Assembly: GCF_029909975.1 (NCBI RefSeq) | Contig: NZ_CP094516.1 | Coordinates: 6,984,501-7,048,500, forward strand | Reading direction: 5' to 3' | Source: Bradyrhizobium sp. ISRA430 | GTDB lineage: Bacteria > Pseudomonadota > Alphaproteobacteria > Rhizobiales > Xanthobacteraceae | DNA: 64,000 nt | Shown here: positions 62,979-64,000 of the stretch, in pieces | Numbering within the stretch: the first letter of the stretch is position 1 | Layout: the number at the start of each line of letters is the position of its first letter | Position numbers and translations under genes: made by a program | The notes under the pieces: model-generated | What the model saw: the letters and a program-made list of their open reading frames with translations, nothing else | Databases searched by the model: none | What the model was told of the DNA's origin: nothing

Positions 62979-64000
62979 ATGGTCGATCTCTTGAAGGGCA
63001 TTCGTGTCCTCAGCCTCAATCACTTTCTGATGGGTCCGGTCGGCGTGCAGTTTCTCGCCGACCTCGGTGCGGACGTGATCGCCGTGGAACCGCCCGGAGG
63101 GGCCTTTCAGCGGAAATGGGGCGGGGCGGACAAGCGGGTTGATGGCCAGTCGATGTTGCTTCTCACGGGAAACCGCAACAAGCGAAGCCTCACGCTCGAT
63201 CTGAAAAAGCCCGAAGCCGTGGCCATCGCCAGACAACTGATCGCGAAATCGGATGTGATCGCAGAGAACTTCCGCCCGGGTGTGCTCGACAAGCTTGGTC
63301 TCGGCTACGAGGATGCAAAGAAGATCAATCCGCAGATCGTCTATGCCGCTGCCTCCGGCTACGGTCCTGACGGGCCCTACGTCGATCGCCCAGGCCAGGA
63401 TCTCTTGATCCAGGCGCTATCAGGACTTGCGATGATCACCGGAAGTCGCGAGCAAGGGCCGCGGGCTGTCGGCGTTTCCGCCATCGATCATCACGGCGCT
63501 GCCTTGTTTGCGGCGGGGATCCTAGCTGCCCTGGTGAGGAAAGCGCGCACGGGGCAGGGCTGCCGCGTCGATGTTAGCCTACTGTCGGCTGCGCTCGACC
63601 TGCAGATGGAATCCTTTACCTGCTACCTGAACGGCCAAAGGCCTGAGGACGTCCGTCAGCCGGGACCGGTGGCCGGCTGGTACTATGGCGCGCCTTACGG
63701 CATCTATGCGACACGCGATGGACACATTGCGATCTCTTTGGGATCGCTGGAGGCGCTCTCAGACGCGCTTGGCCTTCCGGCCGACCAGCGAATTCCTGAC
63801 GAGGAGGCGTATCGCCGGCGGGACGAGGCCTCAGCCATGATTGCGGCCAGTGTCGCCAAACGCACAACCACCGAATGCATCGTCTTGTTCGAAGCGCGCG
63901 GAATTTGGCACGCCGCGGTGAACGATTATGCCGACGTCGTTGCGGATCCGCAGATCGCGCACAACAGGAATTTTCAGGTCGTGACCGGCGCGACCGGAAC
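62979..64000 (+). CDS. Class III CoA-transferase (CaiB/BaiF family), partial at window end
   Basis: At least 340 aa; the frame is still open at the last base. The start ATG at 62979 (MVDLLKGIRVLSLNHFLMGP) follows AAGGA. Family blocks are FLADLGADVIAVEPPGGAFQ, NRNKRSLTLDLKKPEAVAIA, AENFRPGVLDKLGLGYED, ASGYGPDGPYVDRPGQDLLI (with the catalytic Asp in GQDLL) and GAALFAAGILAALVRKARTG. It transfers CoA between carboxylic acids and probably activates the acid released or imported by the CehA-type pathway, feeding the hydratase at 55813. Confidence 0.92.
   Translation, partial: MVDLLKGIRVLSLNHFLMGPVGVQFLADLGADVIAVEPPGGAFQRKWGGADKRVDGQSMLLLTGNRNKRSLTLDLKKPEAVAIARQLIAKSDVIAENFRPGVLDKLGLGYEDAKKINPQIVYAAASGYGPDGPYVDRPGQDLLIQALSGLAMITGSREQGPRAVGVSAIDHHGAALFAAGILAALVRKARTGQGCRVDVSLLSAALDLQMESFTCYLNGQRPEDVRQPGPVAGWYYGAPYGIYATRDGHIAISLGSLEALSDALGLPADQRIPDEEAYRRRDEASAMIAASVAKRTTTECIVLFEARGIWHAAVNDYADVVADPQIAHNRNFQVVTGATG

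Overview
The window reads as part of an alphaproteobacterial, Bradyrhizobium-like symbiosis or genomic island. Evidence: two genes sit behind tts boxes (the promoter element of the TtsI-controlled rhizobial type III secretion regulon), GC is high with AT-richer insertions, and insertion sequences, broken transposases, phage scraps and partial genes are dense between intact catabolic operons. No tRNA, rRNA or CRISPR array was seen.

Layout. 1-16 kb is a mosaic: a tts-box effector gene (1487-2062), an IS256-type element interrupted by an IS1182-type element with both target duplications readable (2301-5241), a secreted S9 prolyl oligopeptidase (6797-8920), remnants of ArdC, phage, IS21, IS5, IS3 and ISL3 genes, a small SET-domain protein and a second tts-box effector (13684-14802). 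16.5-26 kb is a compact operon: sugar-type ABC transporter, PfkB kinase, SDR dehydrogenase, HAD phosphatase, and a fusion of a phosphoenolpyruvate-hydrolase-like TIM barrel to a degenerate AAA+ domain and Fis-type HTH; a shortened barrel homologue converges on it. 27-32 kb holds truncated ATPase and helicase genes, a DUF2130 protein and an intact hipBA module. 32.8-43.4 kb holds an operon with the two halves of the plant Tm-1 architecture (UPF0261 protein plus TIM barrel) and a flavoprotein, then a complete branched-chain-amino-acid-type ABC transporter and an amidohydrolase. A 10-bp-periodic direct repeat (two NYTACYCARN units) precedes all these catabolic transcription units at 16575, 26068, 32833 and 37248, which suggests one regulon.

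44-54.4 kb is the most unusual part: a DUF5131/TcmP pair; a fusion of an RNase H-like exonuclease, DUF429 and a nucleotide-kinase-like domain; an overlapping adenylosuccinate-synthetase homologue with Ser in place of the PurA catalytic Asp, as in phage PurZ; an unrecognised protein with an FLDPDNG motif; two membrane-tethered dCTP-deaminase-fold proteins that both lack the deaminase Glu; a two-helix membrane protein; and RlmJ. I infer a nucleotide-centred, possibly anti-phage, island. It is followed by a frameshifted gene that may be an Argonaute remnant and by a duplicated fragment of the upstream ABC binding-protein gene.

55.8-64 kb is a catabolic cluster (enoyl-CoA hydratase, MFS transporter, CehA/McbA-type hydrolase, LacI regulator, class III CoA-transferase running off the window) with copies of one LacI-type palindrome in front of its divergent genes.
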